64,000 nt of DNA from Streptomyces sp. HNM0575 (GTDB lineage Bacteria > Actinomycetota > Actinomycetes > Streptomycetales > Streptomycetaceae), in contig NZ_JAASAG010000001.1 in the NCBI RefSeq assembly GCF_012726265.1, forward strand, positions 620,001 through 684,000. The letters run 5' to 3'. Positions 52,766 through 61,605 of the stretch are shown here, piece by piece. The position numbers and the translations under genes are program-made. Position 1 is the stretch's first letter. Each line of letters opens with the position of its first letter. A model generated the notes under the pieces. It saw only the letters and a program-made list of their open reading frames with translations, was not told the origin of the DNA and made no database searches.

Positions 52766-53113
52766 ATGAGCGACGAGCCCAGGATCCTGACCGTGCTGAC
52801 GACGACCGGCAGCGAGGAGAAGGCACACGAGCTGGCCGCCGGTGCCGTACGCGAACGTGTGGCCGCCTGCGCGCAGATCAGCGCACCCGTCACCTCCGTC
52901 TACCGGTGGGAGGGGTCCGTACAGAACGATCCCGAGTGGCAGGTGCTGTTCAAGACGAGCAGCGCACGCTATGGAGCGCTGGAGGCGTATCTGCACCGGA
53001 CGCACGACTACGACGTGCCGGAGATCATCGCCACGCCCGTGGTGCGCGGCGGCGAGGGGTATCTCGCCTGGGTCGAGGAGGAGACCTCGGCCCCGGCCCC
53101 CGGGGGGCCCTGA
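52766..53113 (+). CDS. cutA: Divalent-cation tolerance protein CutA
   Basis: A 115-residue trimeric ferredoxin-fold protein, PII-like in shape. LTVLTTTGSEEKAHELAAGAVRERVAACAQI, SVYRWEGSVQNDPEWQVLFKT and YDVPEIIATPVVRGGEGYLAWV are the conserved blocks, including the metal-associated Cys and the EIIA motif. GGTGGAG stands just before the ATG. It is a stand-alone gene; a role in metal tolerance is inherited from the family name and not well defined. Confidence 0.93.
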   Translation: MSDEPRILTVLTTTGSEEKAHELAAGAVRERVAACAQISAPVTSVYRWEGSVQNDPEWQVLFKTSSARYGALEAYLHRTHDYDVPEIIATPVVRGGEGYLAWVEEETSAPAPGGP

Positions 53114-53274
53114 CCCGGCGGGGGCCTGGGCCGAGCCCGGGGCGGGGGAGAGGCGAACTCAAGGCTTCGGGCGTTGAGTTCCTTCGGGTCTTCCGGCTCA
53201 TGGAGTTCGGGCCTTCTGGCTTTCGGGTCCTGGGCGTTCGGACTTCGGGCCTTCTGGCTTCAGGCCTTGAGCGC

Positions 53275-53688
53275 TCAGGCCGGCTGCTGCTCGATCGCCG
53301 CCGGGTCCATCCACACGACCTCCCAGTGGTGGTCGTCGAGGTCGTAGAAGGCGCGCCCGTACATGAAGCCGTGGTCCTGCGGCTCGCCCGCGGTGCTGCC
53401 GCCCGCGGCCAGTGCCTTGTCGGCCAGCTCGTCGACCGCCGCTCTGCTGTCGGCGCTCAGCGCGATCATCGCCTCCGTGCTGGTACGGGAGTCGGCGACC
53501 TCCTTCTTCGTGAACGACTTGAAGAACGGCTCGATGAGCAGCATCGCGAAGATGTCCTCGCTGATGACCAGGCACGCCGCGTTCTCGTCGGAGAACTGGG
53601 GGTTGAAGGAGTATCCGAGCCGGGAGAAGAAGTCCCGGGACTTGTCGAGGTCCTTCACGGGGAGATTGACGAAGATCTTCGTGGACAC
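53275..53688 (-). CDS. VOC superfamily protein (glyoxalase/extradiol-type)
   Basis: A 137-residue protein of the PhnB-like VOC group: KIFVNLPVKDLDKSRDFFSRLGYSF, DIFAMLLIEPFFKSF and MYGRAFYDLDDHHWEVVWMDP. The GTG at 53688, 5 or more nt after a purine-rich GGAAAGG, gives the family N-terminus VSTKIFVNLPV. It is monocistronic. The 160 bp after its end hold degenerate CTTCGGGCCTTCTGGCT-type repeats and a small GGCCTTGAGC/GCTCAGGCC hairpin. Function is unknown. Confidence 0.87.
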   Translation of the reverse strand: MSTKIFVNLPVKDLDKSRDFFSRLGYSFNPQFSDENAACLVISEDIFAMLLIEPFFKSFTKKEVADSRTSTEAMIALSADSRAAVDELADKALAAGGSTAGEPQDHGFMYGRAFYDLDDHHWEVVWMDPAAIEQQPA

Positions 53689-53860
53689 GGTATGCCGCCT
53701 TTCCGCTGTTTTTCCCTGTGCCCATACGGACCGCGGGCGCGGCGGCAACTCATCGCCCCGGCGGCAACTCGTCGCTGCGGCGGCAACTCGTCGCCGCGGG
53801 CGGAGTCTTCCTCCAGAGGCAGAGGCTCTTACGTCCCGGCGCTCTTACGTCCGGGCGCTC

Positions 53861-54604
53861 TCACGTCGCGCGCAGCAGCAGCGTGACGAAGCCGAGCGTC
53901 CCCCGGTATCCGCGCAGCCAGCCGTCGCGGTGGGCGGACGCGGCTTCGAGGGCGTCGGCGCTGTCGGGATGATCTGGGTGGTCGAGGGCCCAGCGGGAGA
54001 GCGATCCCGCCCACGACCACTCGTAGTCGTCCCATTCGTCCTGCGTGCTGACGTGCCCGTACACGGGCGTCCAGCCGTCCGCCGCGACGCGGTCCACGGT
54101 CGCGGCGAGATCGCCGAACTCCTCGCGGGAGGCGCCCAGTCCGGCCAGCGCGGCGGGCGACGGCTCGCGCTCCCAGAAGCCGTCTCCGACGAGCAGGTAG
54201 CCGCCTGCCGTGAGGTGTCCGCGGGCCGTGGCGAGAGCCGCGAGCAGACCGCCGAAGGCGTGCGCGGAGCCGACGGCGAGTACGAGGTCGAAGGCGTGCG
54301 GGGAGGTGAAGACCGCCGCGTCCTGCTCGTGCAGCGTCAGCCGTCCGTGCACTCCGGCGGCGCGGGCCGCCTCGTGTGCCGCGGCCAGCGCCTCGGGGGA
54401 CACCTCGACGCCTTCCGCGCGGGCCCGCGGCCGCGAGGCCAGCGCCCGCAGCAGCCAGGCCGCCGCGCCGCAGCCGAGGTCGAGCAGGCGCTCGTCGCCG
54501 CGCGGCAGGGCGCGGTCGAGCAGGCGTCCGACGGAGGCGTCGCTCAGCGGAGCGGCGACGGGATGGTCCCGGTGGGCGAGGCTGCTGATCACTCGGCGGT
54601 CCAT
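53861..54604 (-). CDS. SAM-dependent methyltransferase
   Basis: A 247-residue class I methyltransferase. The SAM motif is LLDLGCGAAAWLLRAL with EGVEVSPEALAAA as motif II and FDLVLAVGSAHAFGGL as motif IV/post-I. A Trp-rich region (DEWDDYEWSWAGSLSRW) follows. The ATG at 54604 starts the domain directly. A 245-bp repeat-rich gap separates it from the YdcF gene upstream. The substrate is unknown. Confidence 0.87.
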   Translation of the reverse strand: MDRRVISSLAHRDHPVAAPLSDASVGRLLDRALPRGDERLLDLGCGAAAWLLRALASRPRARAEGVEVSPEALAAAHEAARAAGVHGRLTLHEQDAAVFTSPHAFDLVLAVGSAHAFGGLLAALATARGHLTAGGYLLVGDGFWEREPSPAALAGLGASREEFGDLAATVDRVAADGWTPVYGHVSTQDEWDDYEWSWAGSLSRWALDHPDHPDSADALEAASAHRDGWLRGYRGTLGFVTLLLRAT

Positions 54605-54692
54605 GGCGGGCAGTGTGCCGCCGGGTCCGGCCGGTGTCGCGCGGATTAACGCCGCTCCCGATCCCCGCATCCCCGCGGCCCTTGTCCGGCCC

Positions 54693-54862
54693 CGCCCGTA
54701 TCCCGCCCGTCCGGCCACCGCCCGCCCGGCGACCGGCGGTCCGGCCATCACCCGCCCGGCGACCGGCGGTTCGTATCCCGCCCGTCCGGCCACCGCCCGC
54801 CCGCGGACCGGCAGTTCGGCTACCGGCGGTCCGTATCCCGCCCGCCCGGCTACCGGCGGTCT
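54693..54862. repeat. Degenerate minisatellite, about 40-45-bp units
   Basis: Blocks containing CGTATCCCGCCCG, CCGGCCACCGCCCGCCC and CGACCGGCGGT recur three to four times in varying order. They fill the gap between the methyltransferase and the YdcF gene and enter the YdcF 3' end, which itself continues with 15-bp repeats (GKGAAH codons). Confidence 0.75.
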
Positions 54863-55743
54863 GCCTGGCCGCGGGAGGCCGCCTTCCCGTGGGCGGCCCC
54901 CTTCCCGTGGGCGGCCCCCTTCCCGCGGGCGTCCGCGAGCGCGCGGTCCACGCCGGGCTCGTGCGGCCCGAGGAAGTGCGGGTCCGGCGTGACGCCCGCC
55001 TCGAACGCGGCCTTCGCGGCGCTGGGGATCTCGCGTACGCCGCCCGCGTACCAGGTCCTGTCGTGCGGCTCCGGCACGGCGACGCCGTAGGAGTCGACAC
55101 CCGCCGCACGGCACAGCGCGACGGCGCGGCGGATGTGGAAGTCCTGGCTGACCAGCAGCGCACGGCTCACGCCGAAGACGCGTACGGCTCGCGTGCACGA
55201 GTCCCATGTGTCGAAGCCCGCGAAGTCGGCGGCGATCCGCCGTGCGGGGACTCCGCGGTCGGTCAAGTAGTCGCGCATGGCGTCCGGTTCGTCGTACTCC
55301 TCGCGGCTGTTGTCGCCGGTGACGAGCACCGCCCGCACCTTGCCGTGTTCGTAGAGGTCGGCGGCGGCGTCGAGTCGGTGCGCCAGGTACGGGGACGGCT
55401 CGCCGTCCCACAGCCCGGCGCCGAAGACCAGGGCGACGGGCGCGGACGGTGCGTCCGCGGTGCCCGCATCCATGCGTACGTCGTCGGTGGACAGCCGCAG
55501 CCAGGTGGCGGGCAGCAGCGCGAGCGCGCAGCACAGCGCTACGGCCTGAACGGCACGTCTGCGGCGGGCGGTACGGCTCGTGCCGCCCGTGCCCGGGCTG
55601 GTGCCGCCCGTGCCCGTGCCCGGGCTCGCGGTGGTCGTGCTCGCCGGGCCGGCGGCGCTCGCCGCGCTGCGGGCCTCGGGCCAGCCGCTCGTGCGGGAGC
55701 CGGGGGCCGTGCGGGATCGCGTACGTCTGCGTCTGAGAGGCAC
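54850..55743 (-). CDS. YdcF/SanA-like DUF218 membrane-anchored protein
   Basis: A 297-residue protein. A basic Ser/Thr/Gly-rich N-terminus of about 65 residues is followed by one membrane segment (VQAVALCCALALLPATWLRL). The DUF218 fold follows: VALVFGAGLWDGEPSPYLAHRLDAA, VLVTGDNSREEYDEPDAM and LLVSQDFHIRRAVALCRAAGV. Members such as SanA and ElyC affect envelope barrier function. The C-terminus ends in Lys/Gly/Ala/His repeats (GKGAAHGKGAAHGK) continuous with the intergenic minisatellite. It starts only 15 bp after the nasA stop; co-transcription is likely, function unknown. Confidence 0.85.
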   Translation of the reverse strand: MPLRRRRTRSRTAPGSRTSGWPEARSAASAAGPASTTTASPGTGTGGTSPGTGGTSRTARRRRAVQAVALCCALALLPATWLRLSTDDVRMDAGTADAPSAPVALVFGAGLWDGEPSPYLAHRLDAAADLYEHGKVRAVLVTGDNSREEYDEPDAMRDYLTDRGVPARRIAADFAGFDTWDSCTRAVRVFGVSRALLVSQDFHIRRAVALCRAAGVDSYGVAVPEPHDRTWYAGGVREIPSAAKAAFEAGVTPDPHFLGPHEPGVDRALADARGKGAAHGKGAAHGKAASRGQADRR

Positions 55744-55758
55744 GCCCCGTGTGACGCG

Positions 55759-58017
55759 TCAACTGCCGGGCGCGGTTGCACCGTTGGGCTCGTACGTGGG
55801 CTCCTCCTGCGGGTGCGCCCGCTCCACGCGCACGGCGCACACCTTGAACTCGGGCATCCGAGAGTCGGGATCGAGCGCCGGGTTGGTGAGCGAGTTGGCG
55901 CGGCCCTCGCCGCCCCAGTGGAACGGCATGAACACCGTGTCGGGACGGATGCCGCTCGTCACCCGGGCCGGTGCCACCGCACGTCCACGCCGCGAGACCA
56001 CCGCGAGCGCGTCACCGTCCTCCGCGCCCAACTGCCGTGCCAGCCGCGGGTGCAGCTCGACGAAGGGCCCGGGCGCCGCGTCGTTGAGCGCGTCCACGCG
56101 GCGCGTCTGGGCGCCCGACTGGTACTGGGAGAGCACGCGGCCCGTCGTCAGACGCAGCGGATGCTCGTCGTCCGGCTCCTCGGCGGCGGGCCGGTGCATC
56201 ACGGGGACGAAGCGCGCCCGCCCGTCCGGTGTGGCGAAACGGTCGAGGAAGAGCCGGCGAGTGCCGGGATGCACGGAGCCGGACCCTTGTTGCTCCGGGC
56301 ACGGCCAGAACACTCCGTCCTCCTCCGCGATACGGCCGTAGGTGATGCCCGAGTAGTCGGCGGGCCCGCCCGCCGAGGCACGGCCCAGCTCGTCGAAGAC
56401 CTCCTCCGGATCGGCGGGGAACCCCTTCTCCCAGCCGAGCCGCGCCGCCAGCCCCTCCAGCACCTCCAGGTCCGTACGCACGCCGGGGGGAGGGTCGACG
56501 GCCTTGCGGCGCAGCAGGACCCGGCCCTCCAGACTGGTCGTGGTGCCCGTCTCCTCCGCCCACTGCGCGACCGGGAGCACGACGTCGGCCAGGCGTGCCG
56601 ACTCGGACAGCACGACGTCGCAGACGGCGAGGAAGTCCAGCGCGCGCAGCCGCTGTTCGACGTGTGCGGCCCGCGGTGCGGAGACGACGGGGTTCGAACC
56701 GGCGAGCAGCAGCGCGCGCACGTCGCCGCCGAGCGCGTCGAGAAGTTCGTACGCGCTGCGCCCCGGGCCGGGCAGGCTCTCCGGATCGACGCCCCACACG
56801 GAGGCGACGTGCGCACGGGCCGCGGGGTCGTCGAGACGGCGGTAGCCGGGCAACTGGTCGGCCTTCTGGCCGTGTTCGCGTCCGCCCTGCCCGTTGCCCT
56901 GCCCGGTCAGGGCGCCGTAGCCGGAGAGCGGACGGCCCGGACGTCCCGTCGCCAGGCAGAGGTTGATCCATGCGCCGACCGTGTCGGTGCCCTTCGACTG
57001 CTGTTCGGGCCCGCGGGCGGTGAGCACCATGGCGTGCCGGGCCTCGCCGAACAGCCGTGCCGCGTCGCGCAGTTCGGGAACGGACACCCCCGTGACGCGT
57101 TCCACCAGCTCGGGCCAGTGCGCCATCGCCGCGCTGCGGGCCTCGGGCCAGCCGCTGGTACGGGAGTCGATGTACTCGCCGTCCAGGCGCCCTTCGGCGA
57201 CGAGCAGGTGCAACAGGCCCAGCGCGAGCGCCAGATCGGTGCCGGGCCGCGGCGCGAGGTGCAGGTCGGCCTGCTCGGCGGTGCGGGTGCGGCGCGGGTC
57301 CACGACGATCAACGTGCCGCCGCTGTCGCGCAGTTCGCTGATGTACCGCAGCGCGGGCGGCATCGTCTCGGCGAGGTTCGAGCCCACGAGCACCACGCAG
57401 TCCGTGCGGGCCACGTCCGCGAGCGGGAACGGCAGCCCCCGGTCGAGACCGAAGGCGCGGGTGGCCGCCGTCGCCGCCGACGACATGCAGAAGCGGCCGT
57501 TGTAGTCGATCTGCGACGTGCCGAGCACCAGACGCGCGAACTTGCCCAGCGCGTAGGCCTTTTCGTTGGTCAGGCCCCCGCCGCCGAAGACACCGGCCGC
57601 GTCCGGGCCGTATGTCTCACGTGTACGGGACAGGGCCGACGCGACCAGGTCCAGCGCCTCTTCCCAGCCGGCGGGCTCCAGTTCACCGGAGGCGGCGCGC
57701 CGGACCAGCGGCCGGGTGAGGCGGGCGTGCGGGGCGAGCAGCTCGGCCGCCGTACGGCCCTTGCCGCACAGGGCACCCCGGTTCACGGGGAAGTCCGGGC
57801 GCTCGGCGACCCGGAGTCCGGGCCCGGGCCGCGGTCCGGACTCCGGGTCGGCCTCGGGGTCGCCGCCCGCCGGGGAGGGGAGCAGCGTCATCCCGCACTG
57901 GAGGGCGCAGTACGGGCAGTGCGTGTCGGTTCCATGCGTGTCGGTTCCGTGCGGGTCCGTTCCGGACGGGGCCGTCACGGGCCGTACGGTGCCGGGGTCC
58001 GCGGAGTTCGCGTGCAT
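55759..58017 (-). CDS. nasA: Assimilatory nitrate reductase, molybdopterin enzyme
   Basis: A 752-residue Mo-bis-MGD oxidoreductase reducing nitrate to nitrite in the cytoplasm. The N-terminal [4Fe-4S] ligands are CPYCALQCGM and RGALCGKG. FNR-family motifs follow: GGGLTNEKAYALGKFARL, SSAATAATRAFG, VLVGSNLAETMPP and FMPFHWGG near the end. No Tat signal is present, as expected for the assimilatory type. The ATG at 58017 is used; an AGGAG lies about 18 nt upstream, farther than ideal. A GlnR-like box sits 22 nt before the ATG. It is divergent from the sirohydrochlorin chelatase. Confidence 0.92.
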   Translation of the reverse strand: MHANSADPGTVRPVTAPSGTDPHGTDTHGTDTHCPYCALQCGMTLLPSPAGGDPEADPESGPRPGPGLRVAERPDFPVNRGALCGKGRTAAELLAPHARLTRPLVRRAASGELEPAGWEEALDLVASALSRTRETYGPDAAGVFGGGGLTNEKAYALGKFARLVLGTSQIDYNGRFCMSSAATAATRAFGLDRGLPFPLADVARTDCVVLVGSNLAETMPPALRYISELRDSGGTLIVVDPRRTRTAEQADLHLAPRPGTDLALALGLLHLLVAEGRLDGEYIDSRTSGWPEARSAAMAHWPELVERVTGVSVPELRDAARLFGEARHAMVLTARGPEQQSKGTDTVGAWINLCLATGRPGRPLSGYGALTGQGNGQGGREHGQKADQLPGYRRLDDPAARAHVASVWGVDPESLPGPGRSAYELLDALGGDVRALLLAGSNPVVSAPRAAHVEQRLRALDFLAVCDVVLSESARLADVVLPVAQWAEETGTTTSLEGRVLLRRKAVDPPPGVRTDLEVLEGLAARLGWEKGFPADPEEVFDELGRASAGGPADYSGITYGRIAEEDGVFWPCPEQQGSGSVHPGTRRLFLDRFATPDGRARFVPVMHRPAAEEPDDEHPLRLTTGRVLSQYQSGAQTRRVDALNDAAPGPFVELHPRLARQLGAEDGDALAVVSRRGRAVAPARVTSGIRPDTVFMPFHWGGEGRANSLTNPALDPDSRMPEFKVCAVRVERAHPQEEPTYEPNGATAPGS

Positions 58018-58039
58018 GGCGTCAGCGTGTGGCGCTCCT

Positions 58040-58077
58040 GTTACGTACGGCCGCGGTCCGCGTAACGGCCCTGGCAA
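58040..58077 (-). promoter_or_regulatory. Probable GlnR box for nasA
   Basis: Half-sites at 11-bp spacing read GTTAC-n6-CCGCG-n6-GTAAC-n6-GGCAA. Two of four match well and the second is poor, but the phase and the 22-nt distance to the start codon are identical to the nir box. It lies between nasA and the divergent chelatase gene and could serve both. Confidence 0.5.
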
Positions 58078-58177
58078 CCGGTGCTCAGCCCGCCGCGGCC
58101 CCGGCGGTGAGGTCATCGCAACGAAGTGACGCCACGGCCGCAACAGCACGGCAAACACCGCCCGGCAGCATCGCATC

Positions 58178-59569
58178 ATGACGGCGCCGCATCTGCCGGG
58201 CCTCGAACCCGGAACCGAACCCGGAACGGCATCCGGAAGTGATTCCGGAGCCCAGTCACGAGTCCAGTCACGAGCCGAGACGCGAACCGAGACGCGAGAC
58301 CGGTCACGGACCGGGTCATGGCACGAGCCCGGAGCCGGGGCGCGGACCGGATCCGGATCCGCAGCCGGACGGGCTCCCGTACCTGCGTCCGCCCCGCCGC
58401 CCCTGCCCGGCCTCGACAGTACGGCTCAGCTCATGACCCGCTTCTCCGCCCAGCTCCACACCCAGCTGACCGCGATCCGGCCGCCTGCGGTCAGGGGCAC
58501 GGCCAGGGGCACGGCCAGGAGCACGGTCAGGAGCACGGCCACCGGCGTGGGGGCGGCCGCCCCGGCACCCGCTCCCGTATCCCCGGCACCCGCCCCCGTA
58601 CTGGTGGCCGTCGCCCACGGCTCCCGCGACCCCGCGGCGCTGCGCACCGTCACACGGCTGCTCGCGGCCGTACGGGCGGCACGCCCCCGGCTCCGCGTCG
58701 AACTGGGCCATGTGGAGATCGACGAACCCGCCCTGCCGCACACCCTCGCCGGGCTGCCGCGCGGCAGCGAAGTGGTGCTCGTGCCACTGCTGTTCGGCCG
58801 CGGACACCACGTCAAGCACGATCTCCCGCGTGCACTCGCCGACGCTCCGCATCTGAGCGGCACAGTGGCCGGACCACTCGGCCCGCACCCGCTGCTCGCC
58901 GAGGCACTGCACGACCGGCTGGCCGAGGCAGCGGCCACCCTCGGGCCGGGCCTCGGGCCGGGGGCCGGGCCCGCGGTCGAGACGAGTGCCGGGTCCCCGG
59001 CCGGAGTCGGAGCCGGTGCGGGGGCCGGTGCGGGGGGCATTACTGGTGCCGGTGCCGTGGCCGTCACCGGTGCCGCCCGGCGCCCCGGCCGCCCTTACGC
59101 TCTGGCACCGGACGCCGTCGTCCTCGCCGCCGCCGGCTCGCGCGATCCGGAGTCCGCGGACGGCACCCGGCACATCGCGGCCGGGCTGCGCGAACGGCTC
59201 GGCGGCACCACTCCCGTACTGCCCGGATACGCCTCCGCCGCGCGCCCCACGGTCGCCGAGGCCGTACGGACCCTGCGTGCCGACGGGCACCGCCGCATCG
59301 CTCTCGCCTCCTGCTTCACGGCGCCCGGGTACTTCGCCGCCCGCTGCGCCGCCGAGGCACCGTGGGCGGTCTCCGCGCCGCTGGGCGCGCATCCGGCACT
59401 GGTACGGCTCGTACTGCACCGCTTCGACGAGGCGCTGGCGGCCACTTCGCGCGAGGGAGCCTCGTGCGCGCTCACTTCACCGACGGGAGCCTCGTTCCCG
59501 GTCACTTCGCGAACGGGCGCTCAACGTACGGCCGCTCAACGAACGGCCGCTCAACGGACGGCCGCTTAA
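58178..59569 (+). CDS. Sirohydrochlorin ferrochelatase-like protein (two CbiX domains)
   Basis: A 463-residue protein. After about 130 low-complexity residues, the first CbiX domain has the catalytic-type His in [15 protein letters not shown] and [19 protein letters not shown]. The second has [19 protein letters not shown], where the HGS His is replaced, and [16 protein letters not shown]. It would insert Fe into sirohydrochlorin to make siroheme, needed by NirB, which explains its place opposite nasA. A Gly/Ala-rich linker joins the domains. The C-terminus is AQRTA repeats, and the TAA stop lies inside the 15-bp repeat array. The true start may be downstream of 58178. Confidence 0.85.
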   Translation: MTAPHLPGLEPGTEPGTASGSDSGAQSRVQSRAETRTETRDRSRTGSWHEPGAGARTGSGSAAGRAPVPASAPPPLPGLDSTAQLMTRFSAQLHTQLTAIRPPAVRGTARGTARSTVRSTATGVGAAAPAPAPVSPAPAPVLVAVAHGSRDPAALRTVTRLLAAVRAARPRLRVELGHVEIDEPALPHTLAGLPRGSEVVLVPLLFGRGHHVKHDLPRALADAPHLSGTVAGPLGPHPLLAEALHDRLAEAAATLGPGLGPGAGPAVETSAGSPAGVGAGAGAGAGGITGAGAVAVTGAARRPGRPYALAPDAVVLAAAGSRDPESADGTRHIAAGLRERLGGTTPVLPGYASAARPTVAEAVRTLRADGHRRIALASCFTAPGYFAARCAAEAPWAVSAPLGAHPALVRLVLHRFDEALAATSREGASCALTSPTGASFPVTSRTGAQRTAAQRTAAQRTAA

Positions 59570-59625
59570 GGGACGGCCGCTCAACGTACGGCCGCTTGAC
59601 GTACGGCCGCTTCGCGGGCGGCCTC
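59510..59625. repeat. 15-bp minisatellite spanning the chelatase stop codon
   Basis: About seven units like ACGGCCGCTCAACGT run from the coding end through the TAA stop into the intergenic space. The stop differs from neighbouring units by CAA to TAA; a later unit carries TGA. Confidence 0.9.
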
Positions 59626-59726
59626 CGCCGGGGAGGCCGCGGCGCCGGGCAGCGTCCGGGTCCCCTTCGCACGCACCCGGCCAAGCGCCCGGACCCGTCC
59701 GGCGGGCCTGCCGCTACGGTCGGCGT

Positions 59727-61265
59727 ATGCACGGCACGTACGACACAGAGACGCCCGGCGGCACCGGCACGGGCAGCGCCACCGGTACCGGCGGAAGCGG
59801 CGGTCCGGACGGGACCACGGCCGCCTCCTACGGCCCGTCCGACATCGAGCGCTGGGCCCCGGAGCCCGACAAGCGGCCGGGCCGCACCGCCTTCCAGCGC
59901 GACCGTGCACGCGTACTGCACTCGGCGGCGCTGCGCCGGCTCGCCGGGAAGACCCAGGTCGTCGCGCCCGGCACCAGCGCGCAGGCGTGGGATGCCAGCC
60001 CGCGCACGCGCCTCACCCACTCCCTGGAGTGCGCACAGGTCGGACGGGAACTGGGCGCGGCGCTCGGCTGCGATCCGGACCTGGTGGAGGCGGCCTGTCT
60101 CGCGCACGATCTCGGACATCCGCCGTTCGGGCACAACGGCGAACGCGTACTGAGCGAAATCGCCGCGCCCTGCGGCGGGTTCGAGGGCAACGCGCAGTCG
60201 CTGCGGCTGCTCTCCCGGCTGGAGCCGAAGCGCTTTCTCGAACCGGACCCGTACCCGGACTCCGGCCCGCACCCGGACTCCGGCCCGTACCCGGACCCGT
60301 ACTCCGGCCCGCAACCGGCCCCGGAACGGGTCACGGACCCGGAGAGCGGCGGCAGGAGGCCCCGTCCCGGCGGCACGGCCCGCCCCGGCACCGCCGTGCG
60401 CCCCGGCGCCCTGATCCCCGTCGGCCTCAACCTCACCCGGGCCGCGCTCGACGCCGCCACCAAGTACCCCTGGACCCGGGGCTCCCACCCCCACGACCCG
60501 TCCTCCGGCAAGTTCGGCGTGTACGAGGACGACCTGCCCGTCTTCGAATGGTTCCGCCGCGGCGCACCCGGCGTCCGTACGTGCTTCGAGGCGCAGGTCA
60601 TGGACTGGTCCGACGACGTCGCCTACTCCGTGCACGACGTCGAGGACGGCCTGCACGCCGGCCATCTCGACCCCAACATGCTGCTGGCCGAGCCCGAACG
60701 GCGCGACATCTTCGACGTCGCCGCGGGCCGCTACGCGCCCGACGCCGATCACGGCGAACTCGCCGAAGCGCTCGACCGGTTGCTCGACCAGGAGTGGTGG
60801 CCGCACAGCTACGACGGTTCCGCCGTCGCGCAGGCCCGGCTCAAGGACGCCACGAGCCAGCTCATCGGCCGCTTCGCCCTCGCCGCGGAGGGCGCGACCC
60901 GTACCGCGTACGGCTCCGGACCGCTCACCCGCTACGCCGCCGAACTCGTCGTGCCGCGCGGAGTGCGCCTGGAGTGCGCGGTGCTCAAGGCCGTCGCGGA
61001 CCGCTATGTGATGCAGCGGCCCGACCTGGAACGGCTCCGCGCCGATCAGCGCGTCGTGCTCGGCGAACTCGCGGACGCGCTGACCGCACGCGCACCCGAG
61101 GGTCTCGATCCGCAGTTCCGTGCGCTGTACGGGGAGGCGCGGGACGATGCGGAGCGGCTGCGCGTCGTCGTCGACCAGATCGCCGCGCTGACGGACGTCT
61201 CGGCGCGCTCGCTGCACGCACGCCTGACCCGCGAGGGGCGGCGCGGCGGCAGACGGATCCTCTAG
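59727..61265 (+). CDS. dgt: dGTP triphosphohydrolase-like protein (HD domain)
   Basis: A 512-residue HD-domain hydrolase that splits dNTPs to nucleoside and triphosphate. The metal motifs are [12 protein letters not shown] and [16 protein letters not shown], with [17 protein letters not shown] later; the N-terminal KTQVVAPG matches the family. Residues about 170-215 are a Pro/Asp/Ser/Tyr repeat ([12 protein letters not shown]) inserted between KRFLEP and [28 protein letters not shown] stands 6 nt before the ATG with no Shine-Dalgarno, suggesting a leaderless mRNA. In streptomycetes dgt usually lies near dnaG, which would be right of this window. Confidence 0.92.
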   Translation: MHGTYDTETPGGTGTGSATGTGGSGGPDGTTAASYGPSDIERWAPEPDKRPGRTAFQRDRARVLHSAALRRLAGKTQVVAPGTSAQAWDASPRTRLTHSLECAQVGRELGAALGCDPDLVEAACLAHDLGHPPFGHNGERVLSEIAAPCGGFEGNAQSLRLLSRLEPKRFLEPDPYPDSGPHPDSGPYPDPYSGPQPAPERVTDPESGGRRPRPGGTARPGTAVRPGALIPVGLNLTRAALDAATKYPWTRGSHPHDPSSGKFGVYEDDLPVFEWFRRGAPGVRTCFEAQVMDWSDDVAYSVHDVEDGLHAGHLDPNMLLAEPERRDIFDVAAGRYAPDADHGELAEALDRLLDQEWWPHSYDGSAVAQARLKDATSQLIGRFALAAEGATRTAYGSGPLTRYAAELVVPRGVRLECAVLKAVADRYVMQRPDLERLRADQRVVLGELADALTARAPEGLDPQFRALYGEARDDAERLRVVVDQIAALTDVSARSLHARLTREGRRGGRRIL

Positions 61266-61328
<63 letters not shown>

Positions 61329-61605
61329 CGCGGGCCGTGGCCCGGTGGCCGCCCCGGACCGGCGGCGCGGGCCGTAGCCCGATGGCCCCGGAGGACGAAG
61401 TCCGTGGTCGTTGACCTGCGGGCCCTCGGCACGAGTGCCGCGTGCCCGGACATGTCCGCGGGTGGCCCGTTCGCACCGCCTCGTGGCCCGTTCGTGTCCG
61501 GTTGTGCCCGTCACCTGCCCGGGGCCTCTTCCCGCTGCCCGCCCGATGCGGGACGCTCGCACGTGGAGTTTCCGTCGGGGGGTCAGGTCAGCTAGGAGGA
61601 ACCAA

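Noticed and set aside
54613..58065. A 1150-codon plus-strand frame opposite YdcF and nasA
   Set aside because: It is the antisense of two clear genes and shows no family motifs.
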